From Variovorax sp. OK212 (GTDB lineage Bacteria > Pseudomonadota > Gammaproteobacteria > Burkholderiales > Burkholderiaceae_C), in the NCBI RefSeq assembly GCF_900112425.1, contig NZ_FOLP01000023.1, forward strand, positions 34,582 through 98,581: a DNA stretch of 64,000 nucleotides, in the 5' to 3' direction. Numbering within the stretch: position 1 is the stretch's first letter; the number at the start of each line of letters is the position of its first letter. Below are positions 15,565 through 23,737 of the stretch, in pieces. Under the pieces are notes generated by a model. That model was not told the DNA's origin. It saw nothing but the letters and a program-made list of their open reading frames with translations, and did not search any database. The translations under genes and the position numbers were made by a program.

Positions 15565-16542
15565 TCAGGTGCCGGCGCGCGGCGCGGGGTCGAAGTGCAC
15601 GAACTTCGACGGCCCGAAGGCTTCGCGCGACGCGGCGGACAGCGCCTGCTCGATGCCCTGCGCGCCCAGGCGCTCGCAGGCGGCAGCGTCTTCGCTGCAC
15701 TGGCGCAGCAAGGCCGCGAGCGGCGCGGGGGTGTGCGCGCCAACGCCGGGCTCGCCGGCAGAAGCACCGTGCAACACGGCGCGCACGGTCCAGGCGGCCT
15801 GCATCAGGTCGCGTGCCACGGCGGCGGCGTGCGCCGAGCCGGCGGCATGCTGCGCGCGCGACCAGCCGATGAGCAGCACGCCGTGGTCGCGCGGATGCAC
15901 GAGCGCATGCGCGGGCGACAGGTCGCGGTGCGTCCAGCCGGCACCGTGCACGAAGGCCAGCACCTCGAGCATGCGGCGCCACAGCCACACGGCGTGGCGC
16001 GGGTCGATGCCTTGGGCGTTGGCCTGCTGCACGTCCTGCAGGCTGCCCCAGAAGCCGGTCGGGTGGCGCAGCACCAGCGCCTGGCGGGCGCCGTCGCCCA
16101 GGCCTTCGGCCACGCCGGTGCCCAGCGGCTGCGGCAGCCGGCGCGTGAAGTAGGCCGCGCCCGAAATCGACAGCGCTTGCAGGGCCTGCAACACGGCGGC
16201 CTCGCGCAGCAGCACGCTGTTGGCGGCCGAGTCCCGCGCCAGCTTCAGCGTGACGCGTTCAGGCAGCGCGCCCAGCCGTTCGGCCAGCATGACGTCGCTG
16301 TGCTCGCCCGCGGCCAGCGGTGCCAGCACGCGGTAGCGCGCGCCGCGCCAGGTCAGGATGCGCCCGCCCGGCACGTCGGCATTGGCCCGGCGCAGCGCGG
16401 CGCGAAAGCTCTCGCGCTCGACGGTTTCGGTGCCGCGCACGATGGTGGCGCCGCAGTAGCTGCAGTTGACGGTGCGCCAGCGCGCGGCGCGCGGCAGCGG
16501 CGCGGAGCATTGGGGGCAGCTGAGTGCGAGCAGCGACAGCAT
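15565..16542 (-). CDS. Zinc-ribbon protein with degenerate Ser/Thr kinase domain
   Basis: 325 residues from ATG 16542. A four-cysteine zinc ribbon opens the protein (C9/C12 in CPQC, C27/C30 in CSYC). A protein-kinase fold follows: a glycine-loop-like LAAGEHSDVMLAE, lysine K100 in VTLKLAR, alpha-C glutamate E114, and a catalytic loop HRD at 205-207. Two essential residues are missing: the loop asparagine is His (H212), and DFG is replaced by I225-G226-W227. It is probably a pseudokinase or binds nucleotide without normal transfer. Zinc-ribbon kinases next to VWA proteins are known in Ter-type stress systems; here the next partner is a PurA-like protein. It starts 11 bases after the CorC-type gene. 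Confidence 0.75.
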   Translation of the reverse strand: MLSLLALSCPQCSAPLPRAARWRTVNCSYCGATIVRGTETVERESFRAALRRANADVPGGRILTWRGARYRVLAPLAAGEHSDVMLAERLGALPERVTLKLARDSAANSVLLREAAVLQALQALSISGAAYFTRRLPQPLGTGVAEGLGDGARQALVLRHPTGFWGSLQDVQQANAQGIDPRHAVWLWRRMLEVLAFVHGAGWTHRDLSPAHALVHPRDHGVLLIGWSRAQHAAGSAHAAAVARDLMQAAWTVRAVLHGASAGEPGVGAHTPAPLAALLRQCSEDAAACERLGAQGIEQALSAASREAFGPSKFVHFDPAPRAGT

Positions 16543-16553
16543 CAGCCCGCGCC

Positions 16554-17867
16554 CTAGTCGCTCTTCAGCGGCGCCGCCGGATCGGGCGAGGCCAGCACGC
16601 GGTCGATGCGCCGGCCTTCCAGCGCGACGATCTCGAAGCACCAGCCGGCGCAGTCGATCTGCTCGCCCACCTCGGGCAGGTGGCCGGACACCGACATCAG
16701 CAGGCCGGCCACGGTGTTGTAGCGGCCGCGCTCTTCATCGGGCAGCTCGCGGATGCCCAGGCGCGCGCGCAGTTCCGACACGGGCATGAGCCCGTCGAGC
16801 TCCCACACGCCGTCGGGCCGCTCGCGGGCCCAGGCGTCGGTCTGCATGCCGGGCTGCAGCTCGCCGGTGATGGCTTCGAGCAGGTCGCGCGGGGTCATGA
16901 GGCCCTGCACCACGCCGTATTCGTCGACCACGAACACCAGGCGGCCGGCGCGCTCGCGGAACTGCTCGAGCAGCTCCATGCCGGTGAGCGTCTCGGGCAC
17001 GAACACGGCGGGCGTGGCTTCCTGGCCCAGCACGCCGGCATGCGCCGAACCCAGGCGCAGCAGCTGCGCCACGCTGACCACGCCGACCACGTCGTCGAGC
17101 GAGTTGCGGCACACCGGGTACCAGGAATGCACCAGGTTGAGCGCGGCCGCGTCGGCCACCTTCTGCAGCGCCTGCGGCACGGTGAACGAGGCGTCGAGCC
17201 ATTCGATGTCGGCGCGCGGAATCATCAGCGACGACAGGCGCCTGTCATCAAGGTGAAACACATTGCGCACCATCTGGTGCTCGTGATGCTCGATGACGCC
17301 GGCGTCCACGCCTTCTTCGAGGCTGGCCGAGATTTCTTCTTCCGTGACGTGGCGCGCCGCGTTGGCGTCGATGCGCAGCAGCTTCAGCATGGTGGCCGTG
17401 GCGCCCGCCAGCAGCCACACGAAGGGCTTGGCGCCCTTGGCCAGCGCGCGCATGGGGCGCGACACCCAGCGCGCCACCGGCTCGGGGTAGAGCTGGCCGA
17501 TGCGCTTGGGCACCAGCTCGCCGAAGATGATGGTGAAGAAGGTGATGCAGGTGACCACGCAGGCGGTCGAGACGATGCTGGCGGTGCCGGCGCCCATGCC
17601 CACCGACTCCATCCACACCGCCAGCGGCGCGGCGAAGGCGGCCTCGCCGACGATGCCGCTCAGCATGCCGATCGAGGTGATACCGATCTGCACCGTCGAG
17701 AGGAATTGCGTGGGCGACTCCATCAGCTTCAGCGCGGCCACCGCGCCGGTGTCTCCCGTTTCGGCCAAGGCCGCGAGACGTGCGCGCCGGCTGGTGGAAA
17801 GGGCCATTTCGGACATTGCGAACACTGCGTTGAGCGTGGTCAGCAAGGCCAGGAGGAAGACATCCAT
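16554..17867 (-). CDS. CorC/HlyC-type membrane protein (CNNM domain, CBS pair)
   Basis: About 437 residues from ATG 17867. The N-terminal CNNM (DUF21) membrane domain has three to four helices, with STVQIGITSIGMLSGIVGEA and FFTIIFGELVPKRIGQLYP, both family signatures. Two CBS-like motifs follow (MIPRADIEWLDAS; VFVVDEYGVVQGLMTPRDLL), then a C-terminal CorC/HlyC transporter-associated domain (YNTVAGLLMSVSGHLPEVGE). Family members take part in Mg2+/Co2+ efflux or homeostasis; the old haemolysin label is not a reliable function. It heads the minus-strand run leading to the kinase-like gene. Its start is only 23 bases from the oppositely oriented apaH start. Confidence 0.88.
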   Translation of the reverse strand: MDVFLLALLTTLNAVFAMSEMALSTSRRARLAALAETGDTGAVAALKLMESPTQFLSTVQIGITSIGMLSGIVGEAAFAAPLAVWMESVGMGAGTASIVSTACVVTCITFFTIIFGELVPKRIGQLYPEPVARWVSRPMRALAKGAKPFVWLLAGATATMLKLLRIDANAARHVTEEEISASLEEGVDAGVIEHHEHQMVRNVFHLDDRRLSSLMIPRADIEWLDASFTVPQALQKVADAAALNLVHSWYPVCRNSLDDVVGVVSVAQLLRLGSAHAGVLGQEATPAVFVPETLTGMELLEQFRERAGRLVFVVDEYGVVQGLMTPRDLLEAITGELQPGMQTDAWARERPDGVWELDGLMPVSELRARLGIRELPDEERGRYNTVAGLLMSVSGHLPEVGEQIDCAGWCFEIVALEGRRIDRVLASPDPAAPLKSD

Positions 17868-17890
17868 GAACTGAGGGAGAGAATGAGGGA

Positions 17891-18742
17891 ATGTCACTTT
17901 ACTTGATTGGCGACCTGCAAGGCAGCGACGCCCCCCTTGGCCGGCTGCTGCAGAAGATCGATTTCTCGCCCAGCCGCGACACCATCGTGCTGCTCGGCGA
18001 CCTGGTGAACCGGGGCCCCGATTCGCTCGCCGTGCTGCGCCGCGTGCAGGGCTACGGCGCCTCGGCGCTGAGCCTTTTGGGCAACCACGACCTGCACCTG
18101 CTGGGCGTGGCGCACGGCGCGCGCAAGGCCGGGCGCAAGGACACGCTGGCCGAACTGCTGGCCGCGCCCGACAGCGAAACGCTGCTCGACTGGGTGCGCC
18201 AGCAGCACATGGCGCTGCACATGCGCATCGGCACCGGCGACCTGCTGATGGTGCACGCGGGCGTGCTGCCGCAATGGACGGTGAGCGACACGCTGGTGCT
18301 GGCGTCCGAAGTCGAGTCGGTGCTGCGCGGCCCGGCGCTGGGCGAGTTCCTGATGTCGATGTACGGCAACGAGCCCGCGCAGTGGCAGGACACGCTGGCG
18401 GGCAGCGCCCGCCTGCGGGCCATCGTCAACGCGCTGACGCGGCTGCGCTTCTGCAGCGCCGACGGCGTGATGGAGTTCGAGGCCAAGGACAGCGCCGCCA
18501 CCGCGCCCGAGGGCTACATGCCCTGGTTCGACGTGCCGGGGCGCAAGACGGCCAAGGCCACGATCGCCTTCGGCCACTGGTCGACGCTGGGCTGGCTCTC
18601 GCGGCCCGACCTGCTCTCGACCGACACCGGCTGCGTGTGGGGCGGCTGCCTGAGCGCGGTGCGCATCGGCGCGACGCTGGACGAGCGCGAGCTGATCCAG
18701 GTCGCGTGCGAACAATCGCAAAAGCCGGGCAAGCCTGCCTGA
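17891..18742 (+). CDS. apaH: Symmetrical bis(5'-nucleosyl)-tetraphosphatase
   Basis: 283 residues; ribosome site GAGGGA just before ATG 17891. It is a calcineurin-like metallophosphatase with all ApaH boxes: YLIGDLQGSDAPL (D8 in GDxQG), LLGDLVNRGPDSL, SLLGNHDLHLLG, MVHAGVLPQW and the C-terminal FGHWSTLGW ... DTGCVWGG. ApaH hydrolyses Ap4A to two ADP and also decaps NpnN-RNAs. Length matches E. coli ApaH (280). Its 5' end abuts the divergent CorC-type gene with only 23 bases between start codons, so its promoter must lie inside that gene's coding sequence. The last residues are Gln/Lys/Pro-rich and not conserved. Confidence 0.93.
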   Translation: MSLYLIGDLQGSDAPLGRLLQKIDFSPSRDTIVLLGDLVNRGPDSLAVLRRVQGYGASALSLLGNHDLHLLGVAHGARKAGRKDTLAELLAAPDSETLLDWVRQQHMALHMRIGTGDLLMVHAGVLPQWTVSDTLVLASEVESVLRGPALGEFLMSMYGNEPAQWQDTLAGSARLRAIVNALTRLRFCSADGVMEFEAKDSAATAPEGYMPWFDVPGRKTAKATIAFGHWSTLGWLSRPDLLSTDTGCVWGGCLSAVRIGATLDERELIQVACEQSQKPGKPA

Positions 18743-18750
18743 AGAAGGCG

Positions 18751-18776
18751 GCTTGCACCGGCTTGCACCGGTGCAC
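18751..18776. terminator. Direct repeat plus 12-base palindrome between convergent genes
   Basis: GGCTTGCACC occurs twice in tandem (18751-18770) and runs into the perfect palindrome TGCACCGGTGCA (18765-18776). It lies between the stops of apaH and the M20 peptidase gene, where a bidirectional terminator would be useful. There is no T-tract, so Rho-independent action is uncertain. Confidence 0.35.
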
Positions 18777-18809
18777 CGGGGCACAGGCGCTCGACGGTAA
18801 AGGCCGTCG

Positions 18810-20363
18810 TCAGAACGGCTGCGTCATCAGCCCGTACACGGTGCGCACGCCGCTCACGTAGTTGCCCATGCGCAGGTTCTCGTTGGCCGCGTGCTGGTTG
18901 TTGTCGGCGTTCACCAGCGGAATGATCGCGAAGGGCACCGGCAGCACGCGCACGATCTCGGCCGTGGGCACCGTGCCGCCCATCATGCGGATGCGCACCG
19001 GCTCGGGCTGGGTGCCGAAGGTGCCGGTCAGCGCCTTGTAGGCCCACTGCCCCACGGGCGAGTTGATCTGCGAGCCCGCCGCGTCGCCGCCCTCGCTCTG
19101 GTAGGAGAAGCTGGCGATCTTGTCGTAGCGGCTGCGGTCTTCGTCGGTCGGCTCGCCCTTCACCAGGTGGTAGCCCTGGCGCTCGATGTGCTTCTGGATC
19201 TGCTGGCCGAGCCAGGCGGCGTTGGAGTCGGGGGTGGTGCGCAGGTCGAGCTCGGCCACGGCCTTGTCGGGCACGATGTTGGCCACCTTGTCGCCCACCG
19301 CCGCCGCGGCCATGCCGCGCACGTTCAGCGAGGGGTACTGCATCGCCTCCTGGTAGTTGGCGCCGACCTTGTCGGTCTGCGAGATGCCCAGGCGGCGCTT
19401 GAGCGCGGCCTCGTCGTCGGGCACGGCGGCCATGATCTTGCGGTCGGCCTCGGCGATCTTCACGTGGTCGTAGTAGCCGGGCACGGTCACGCGGCCCTGG
19501 TCGTTCTTCATGGAGGCCAGCAGGCTGGCCAGGCGCTGCGCCGGGTTGGGCGCGTAGTTGCCGTAGTGCCCGCTGTGCAGCGGCACCTTGGCGCCGTAGA
19601 CCGTGAGCCGGGCCTCGGCCGCGCCGCGGTTGCCGAACACCAGGGTGGGCCGGTTGGTGGCGTGCATGGGGCCGTCGTGGATCACGATGGCGTCGGTGCG
19701 CAGCAGGTCGCGGTGCGCCTGCATCACCTTGCTGATCGACGGCGAGCCTTTTTCTTCCTCGCTGTCGAGGATCACCTTCACGTTCACCGCCGGCTGGGCG
19801 CCCCCGGCCTTCAGCGCGTCGATGGCCGCGAGCATCATCATGATCGGGCCCTTGTCGTCGGCCGACGCACGGCCGAACACGCGCCATTCGGGGTCGAGCG
19901 GGCCGCTGAAGAGCGGCGCCGAATCGATCTCCTCCCAGCTGCCATTGGCCGCCTTGCGCTTGAGCACGGGCGTCCACGGGCTCTTCTGCGCCCATTGCGC
20001 CGGAATCACGGGCTGGCCGTCGAGGTGCATGTAGAACAGCACCGTCTTGCGCGCCGGGTCGCTGCCCGGGTACTCGGCGTAGAGCATGGGCTTGCCGTCG
20101 TTGGGCAGTTGCTGCGTGGTGAAGCCGCGCTTGCGGAAGGCCTGCTCCAGCCACTCGACGTTCTTGCGGATGTCCTCCGGAGAAATGGCGTCGTTGGGCA
20201 GGGACAGCAGCTCGAAGTACTCGCGGAAGCTGCCCTGCGCGTGCCGTTCGGCATCGGCCGTGGAGAGTTCGGCCGCGCCAGCAACTCCGGCGCCTACGGC
20301 GGCGAGCAGGGCAACGGGGAGCAGTGCGAGCAGGCGGCGCGGGGTTCGGGGCTGGAAGGGCAT
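18810..20363 (-). CDS. Secreted M20/M28-type metallopeptidase
   Basis: 517 residues from ATG 20363, the start that gives a signal peptide (RRLLALLPVALLAAVGAGVA, cleavage about residue 31). Zinc-peptidase motifs of family M20 follow: FYMHLDGQPV (first ligand His with its acidic partner), RASADDKGP (bridging Asp and base region), and DSEEEKGSPS (catalytic Glu and ligand). A dimerisation-type insert and a late metal-site segment (RMMGGTVPTAE) complete the fold. It should cleave dipeptides or N-acyl amino acids in the periplasm. A LysR gene is divergent with a 134-base shared control region, so it is the probable target of that regulator. Confidence 0.88.
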   Translation of the reverse strand: MPFQPRTPRRLLALLPVALLAAVGAGVAGAAELSTADAERHAQGSFREYFELLSLPNDAISPEDIRKNVEWLEQAFRKRGFTTQQLPNDGKPMLYAEYPGSDPARKTVLFYMHLDGQPVIPAQWAQKSPWTPVLKRKAANGSWEEIDSAPLFSGPLDPEWRVFGRASADDKGPIMMMLAAIDALKAGGAQPAVNVKVILDSEEEKGSPSISKVMQAHRDLLRTDAIVIHDGPMHATNRPTLVFGNRGAAEARLTVYGAKVPLHSGHYGNYAPNPAQRLASLLASMKNDQGRVTVPGYYDHVKIAEADRKIMAAVPDDEAALKRRLGISQTDKVGANYQEAMQYPSLNVRGMAAAAVGDKVANIVPDKAVAELDLRTTPDSNAAWLGQQIQKHIERQGYHLVKGEPTDEDRSRYDKIASFSYQSEGGDAAGSQINSPVGQWAYKALTGTFGTQPEPVRIRMMGGTVPTAEIVRVLPVPFAIIPLVNADNNQHAANENLRMGNYVSGVRTVYGLMTQPF

Positions 20364-20449
20364 GGGATGGAAGTCCGGTTTATGACAGTTCCGTGGCAGT
20401 CTAGGCAAACCCGTGCTTTTGAACAATTGCTGATTTTTCCGGATATCTT

Positions 20450-20467
20450 TGCGTTTTTTGCAACGCA
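20450..20467. promoter_or_regulatory. Inverted repeat TGCGTT-N6-AACGCA in the M20/LysR divergent promoter
   Basis: Perfect 6-base arms (20450-20455, 20462-20467), 30 bases before the LysR start. LysR proteins usually bind interrupted dyads next to their own gene, so this is a reasonable autoregulatory site. The surrounding 80 bases are AT-rich for this genome. Confidence 0.4.
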
Positions 20468-20497
20468 GTCCGTACCCCAACGCCCGAGCCCATCGCC

Positions 20498-21415
20498 ATG
20501 TCATCGCATCGCCTGCAGGAAACCTCGCTGCGCTACTTTCTCGAAGTCGTCCGCAGCGGCTCGCTCACCGAAGCCGCCGCGCGCCTGAACGTCAGTGCCT
20601 CGGCCATCAGCCGGCAGGTGGCCATGCTCGAGGAGCTGCTGGGCGTGCCGCTGTTCGAGCGCCGGCCGCGCGGCATGGTGCCCAGCGCGGCCGGGGAACT
20701 GCTGGCCGCGCACGCCCGGCGCGGTGCGCTGGAGGCCGAGCGCGTGGTGTCGGACATCCAGGGGCTGCAGGGGTTGCGGCGCGGGCACGTGCGCATCGCC
20801 TGCTCGTCGGGCTTCGCGAACGAGTTCCTGCCGCAGGCCATCGTCGCGTTCCGCACGCTGCACCCGGGCATCCAGTTCGACCTGCAGGCCTGCGACCCCA
20901 CGGACGTCACCAACGCCGTGCTGCTCGGCGATGCCGACATCGGCCTGACCTACAGCCGCGCCGCGGTGCAGGGCGTGCGCGTGGCGCACCGGCAGCGCGC
21001 CTCGGTGTTCGCGGTGATGCGGCCCGACCATGCGCTGGCGAAGTTGCGCAGCGTGACGCTGGCGCAGATGCTGCCGTTTCCCATCGGCCTGCCGGGCCCC
21101 GACACCACGGTGCGCCAGCTGTTCGACGTGGCCTGCAGCAACCGCGGCCTGGTGTTCGAGCCGGTGCTGGTGAGCAACCGGTTCGAGGCGCTGGCCAACT
21201 TCGTGCTGCTCGGCGGCGGGCTCGCGATTGCGGGCGAGATTTCGGTGCGCGAACGGGTGCGGCGCGGCGAGCTGCATGCCGCGGAGATCCGCGAGCGCGG
21301 CATGCGCGAACGCTCGGTCGAGCTGCAGACGCTGGCCGGGCGCACCCTGCCCGAGGTGGTGCGGGCCTTTCTCGACTTCCTGTGCGAGGCGCTGCCCGCG
21401 CCTGCCGCGCAGTAG
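20498..21415 (+). CDS. LysR family transcriptional regulator
   Basis: 305 residues. The N-terminal winged helix (LRYFLEVVRSGSLTEAAARL ... SAISRQVAMLEELLGVPLFERRPRG, residues 8-57) is standard, followed by the effector-binding domain with IACSSGFANEFLPQAIVAF at its start. It is divergent from the secreted M20 peptidase, and the gap contains the TGCGTT-N6-AACGCA dyad. By the usual LysR arrangement it should control that gene; the inducer might be a peptide or amino acid, which is inference. It converges on the GNAT gene with 16 bases between stops. Confidence 0.9.
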   Translation: MSSHRLQETSLRYFLEVVRSGSLTEAAARLNVSASAISRQVAMLEELLGVPLFERRPRGMVPSAAGELLAAHARRGALEAERVVSDIQGLQGLRRGHVRIACSSGFANEFLPQAIVAFRTLHPGIQFDLQACDPTDVTNAVLLGDADIGLTYSRAAVQGVRVAHRQRASVFAVMRPDHALAKLRSVTLAQMLPFPIGLPGPDTTVRQLFDVACSNRGLVFEPVLVSNRFEALANFVLLGGGLAIAGEISVRERVRRGELHAAEIRERGMRERSVELQTLAGRTLPEVVRAFLDFLCEALPAPAAQ

Positions 21416-21431
21416 CGACGCCGCTTCGGTC

Positions 21432-22145
21432 TCAGGACGGCAGCCGGAACTTGTCGAGCGACATGCGCTGGCGGCCCTGCGCGTCGAAGTTCGCGGGCGA
21501 CAGCCAGCGCTCGAAGGCGGTGCGCAGCGCGGGCCATTCGGCCGCAACGATCGAGAACCACGCCGTGTCGCGGGTGCGCCCCTTGTAGACCACCGCCTGC
21601 CTGAACAGGCCTTCGTACTGGAAGCCCAGCCGCCGCGCCGCCTGCTTCGACGGTTCGTTGAAGTTGTCGCACTTCCACTCATAGCGGCGGTAGCCCAGTT
21701 CGTCGAAGGCGAACTTCATCAACAGGTACTGCGCCTCGGTGGACATCGGCGTCTGCTTGAGCAACGGCGAGAAGTTGACGCTGCCGACCTCGATCACGCC
21801 GTGCGTCGGATCGATGCGCATCAGCGCGAGCGTGCCGACGGCGCGGCCGCTGGACCTGTCGATGACCGCGAAGTGCATCGGATCGGTGCTGCGCGCGGCG
21901 CGCTCGGCATGCGCACGGGTGCCGTCGAGGTCGGCTGGCCGCTCGGTGCCCAGGTAGGTCCAGTCGCGCCCGTCGGGTGCCTGCGCATAGGCGGCGTGCA
22001 GGTCGTCGGCATGCCGCGCCGCGTCGAGCGGCTCGAGCGTGCAGAAGTGGCCCTCGACGGCCCTGCGCGGCGGCAGGACGCGGGGCGTCCAACCGGGAAC
22101 GTCGGGGCCGATGGACTGGCCGAATTCATTGAGGCGGAGTGTCAT
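21432..22145 (-). CDS. GNAT family N-acetyltransferase (RimJ/RimL-like)
   Basis: 237 residues from ATG 22145. The acetyltransferase pattern is clear: PLDAARHADDLHAAYAQ near the start, then AVIDRSSGRAVGTLALMRID (strand-turn-strand), VIEVGSVNFSPLL, the acetyl-CoA segment TEAQYLLMKFAFDELGYRR, and the closing KCDNFNEPSKQAARRLGF typical of the RimL-like branch. It probably acetylates a protein N-terminus or small amine; the substrate is unknown. A MocR-type regulator is divergent, the typical arrangement for a regulated target gene. Confidence 0.88.
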   Translation of the reverse strand: MTLRLNEFGQSIGPDVPGWTPRVLPPRRAVEGHFCTLEPLDAARHADDLHAAYAQAPDGRDWTYLGTERPADLDGTRAHAERAARSTDPMHFAVIDRSSGRAVGTLALMRIDPTHGVIEVGSVNFSPLLKQTPMSTEAQYLLMKFAFDELGYRRYEWKCDNFNEPSKQAARRLGFQYEGLFRQAVVYKGRTRDTAWFSIVAAEWPALRTAFERWLSPANFDAQGRQRMSLDKFRLPS

Positions 22146-22220
22146 GGAGGTCTTTTTTGCAAAGGCTGGAACGGCAAGGCCGGAGGACGTAAAGTACCCG
22201 CAACGTGGCTCCAATGAAAG

Positions 22221-22258
22221 CGCCACGACTCGACAATTTCATGGTGCCACGCCTCGAC
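22221..22258. repeat. 14-base imperfect direct repeat at the MocR gene start
   Basis: CGCCACGACTCGAC (22221-22234) and TGCCACGCCTCGAC (22245-22258) match at 12 of 14 positions, spaced 24 bases start to start. MocR proteins often bind direct repeats near their own start. Alternatively it is a small coding duplication (PRLD repeated) if translation begins at 22214. Confidence 0.4.
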
Positions 22259-23737
22259 CTTTCCCCCACTGCCCTGCTCGAATCCCCGCTCGACAGGAAC
22301 CGCGACGCGGGCTCGATGCAGCGCCAGCTCCACGACCGGCTCAAGCGCGCCATCCTCGACGGCAGCCTCGCGCCGGGCAGCCGCCTGCCGGGCTCGCGCG
22401 CGCTCGCCGAGGCGCTCGGCATCTCGCGCAACACCGTCGCCGCCACCTACGAGCACCTGGCGGCCGAAGGCTACGTGCAGCCCGACCGCCAGGGCACGCG
22501 CGTGACCGCGCTGTCGTCGCCGGCGCCGGCCAAGCGCACGGCCAGGCCCCCCGGCACGCCGGCCACCGCGCAGCGTCTCGCGAAGATCAGGCCACTCGCG
22601 TCGCGCGCCGAGACGGACGCGGCGCTGCGCCCCGGTGTGCCCGCCCTCTCGCATTTTCCGTTCGCCGCATGGCGCGGTGCGCTCGACCGCGCCATCCGCG
22701 GCGCGGGCCCGGCCGCGCTGGGCTACGGCGACCCGCTGGGCGAGCCGCGGTTGCGCGCGGCCATCGCCGGCCACCTGTCGGTGGCGCGCGGGGTACGCTG
22801 CGAGCCCGGCCAGGTCGTCATCGCCGAGGGCGCGCAGGAGGCCATCTCGCTGTGCGTGCGCCTGCTGTCGAACCCCGGCGACACCGGCTGGGTCGAAGAC
22901 CCGGGCTACCGCGGCGTGAAGGCCGCCATGCACGCGGGCGACATGCGCATCGTGCCCGTGCGCGTCGATGCCGAAGGGCTGTGCGCCAGCGCGGCCGACT
23001 GGCAGAAACACCCGCCCCGGCTGGTCTACGCCACGCCCTCGCACCAGTACCCGGTGGGCGCGGTGCTGAGCATCGCGCGCCGGCTCGACCTGATCGCGCA
23101 GGCGCGCAAACACGGCGCATGGATCATCGAGGACGACTACGACAGCGAGTTCCGCCACACCGGCGAACCCATCGGCGCGATGCAGGGGCTGGTGAGCGAC
23201 GCGCCCGTGCTCTACGTGGGCATTTTCAGCAAGACGATGTTTCCCTCGCTGCGGCTGGGTTTCCTGGTGCTGCCCCGGCAACTGGTTCCGGCCGTGCAGG
23301 CGCCGCTCGAGGAGATGCTGCGCGGCGGCCACCGCTACGAACAGCTGGCCATGGCCGACTTCATCGAGAGCGGCCAGTTCAGCCGCCACCTGGGCCGCAT
23401 GCGCCGCCTGTACCGCGACCGCCAGCAGGCGCTGCGCCTCGCGCTGCACAAGCACCTGAAGGTGCCGCACGAAATCGACGGCGGCTACTGCGGCCTGCAC
23501 CTGACCGTGCGGCTTCCCGCGCGCTTCGACGACTGGAAGATCGCGGCCGAAGCGCTGCGCCATCGCATCGCGCCGTCGCCGCTCTCGGGGTTTGCGATGC
23601 AGCCGACGGAAAGGGACAACGGGCTGGTGCTGGGGTATGGGAACACGGCGGCGGAGTTGTTCGAGCCGCTGGTGAAGCGCTTGTCGCAGCTGGCGCGCGC
23701 GGCGCAGCACGGCACGCCGCCTGCATCAGCGCATTGA
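22241..23737 (+). CDS. MocR/PdxR family transcriptional regulator (GntR HTH fused to aminotransferase)
   Basis: About 498 residues if translation starts at ATG 22241; ATG 22214 and GTG 22205 are in frame, and none has a clear ribosome site. A GntR-type winged helix (QRQLHDRLKRAILDG ... LGISRNTVAATYEHLAAEGY) is joined by a linker to a fold-type I aminotransferase domain. PLP contacts are visible: VIAEGAQEAISL, IIEDDYDSEFR (ring Asp region) and FSKTMFPSLRLGFLV with the Schiff-base lysine codon at 23231. MocR proteins use PLP or PLP adducts as effectors and rarely catalyse. Divergence from the GNAT gene suggests that gene as target. The stop overlaps the end of the convergent epimerase gene by 12 bases. 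Confidence 0.9.
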   Translation: MVPRLDLSPTALLESPLDRNRDAGSMQRQLHDRLKRAILDGSLAPGSRLPGSRALAEALGISRNTVAATYEHLAAEGYVQPDRQGTRVTALSSPAPAKRTARPPGTPATAQRLAKIRPLASRAETDAALRPGVPALSHFPFAAWRGALDRAIRGAGPAALGYGDPLGEPRLRAAIAGHLSVARGVRCEPGQVVIAEGAQEAISLCVRLLSNPGDTGWVEDPGYRGVKAAMHAGDMRIVPVRVDAEGLCASAADWQKHPPRLVYATPSHQYPVGAVLSIARRLDLIAQARKHGAWIIEDDYDSEFRHTGEPIGAMQGLVSDAPVLYVGIFSKTMFPSLRLGFLVLPRQLVPAVQAPLEEMLRGGHRYEQLAMADFIESGQFSRHLGRMRRLYRDRQQALRLALHKHLKVPHEIDGGYCGLHLTVRLPARFDDWKIAAEALRHRIAPSPLSGFAMQPTERDNGLVLGYGNTAAELFEPLVKRLSQLARAAQHGTPPASAH

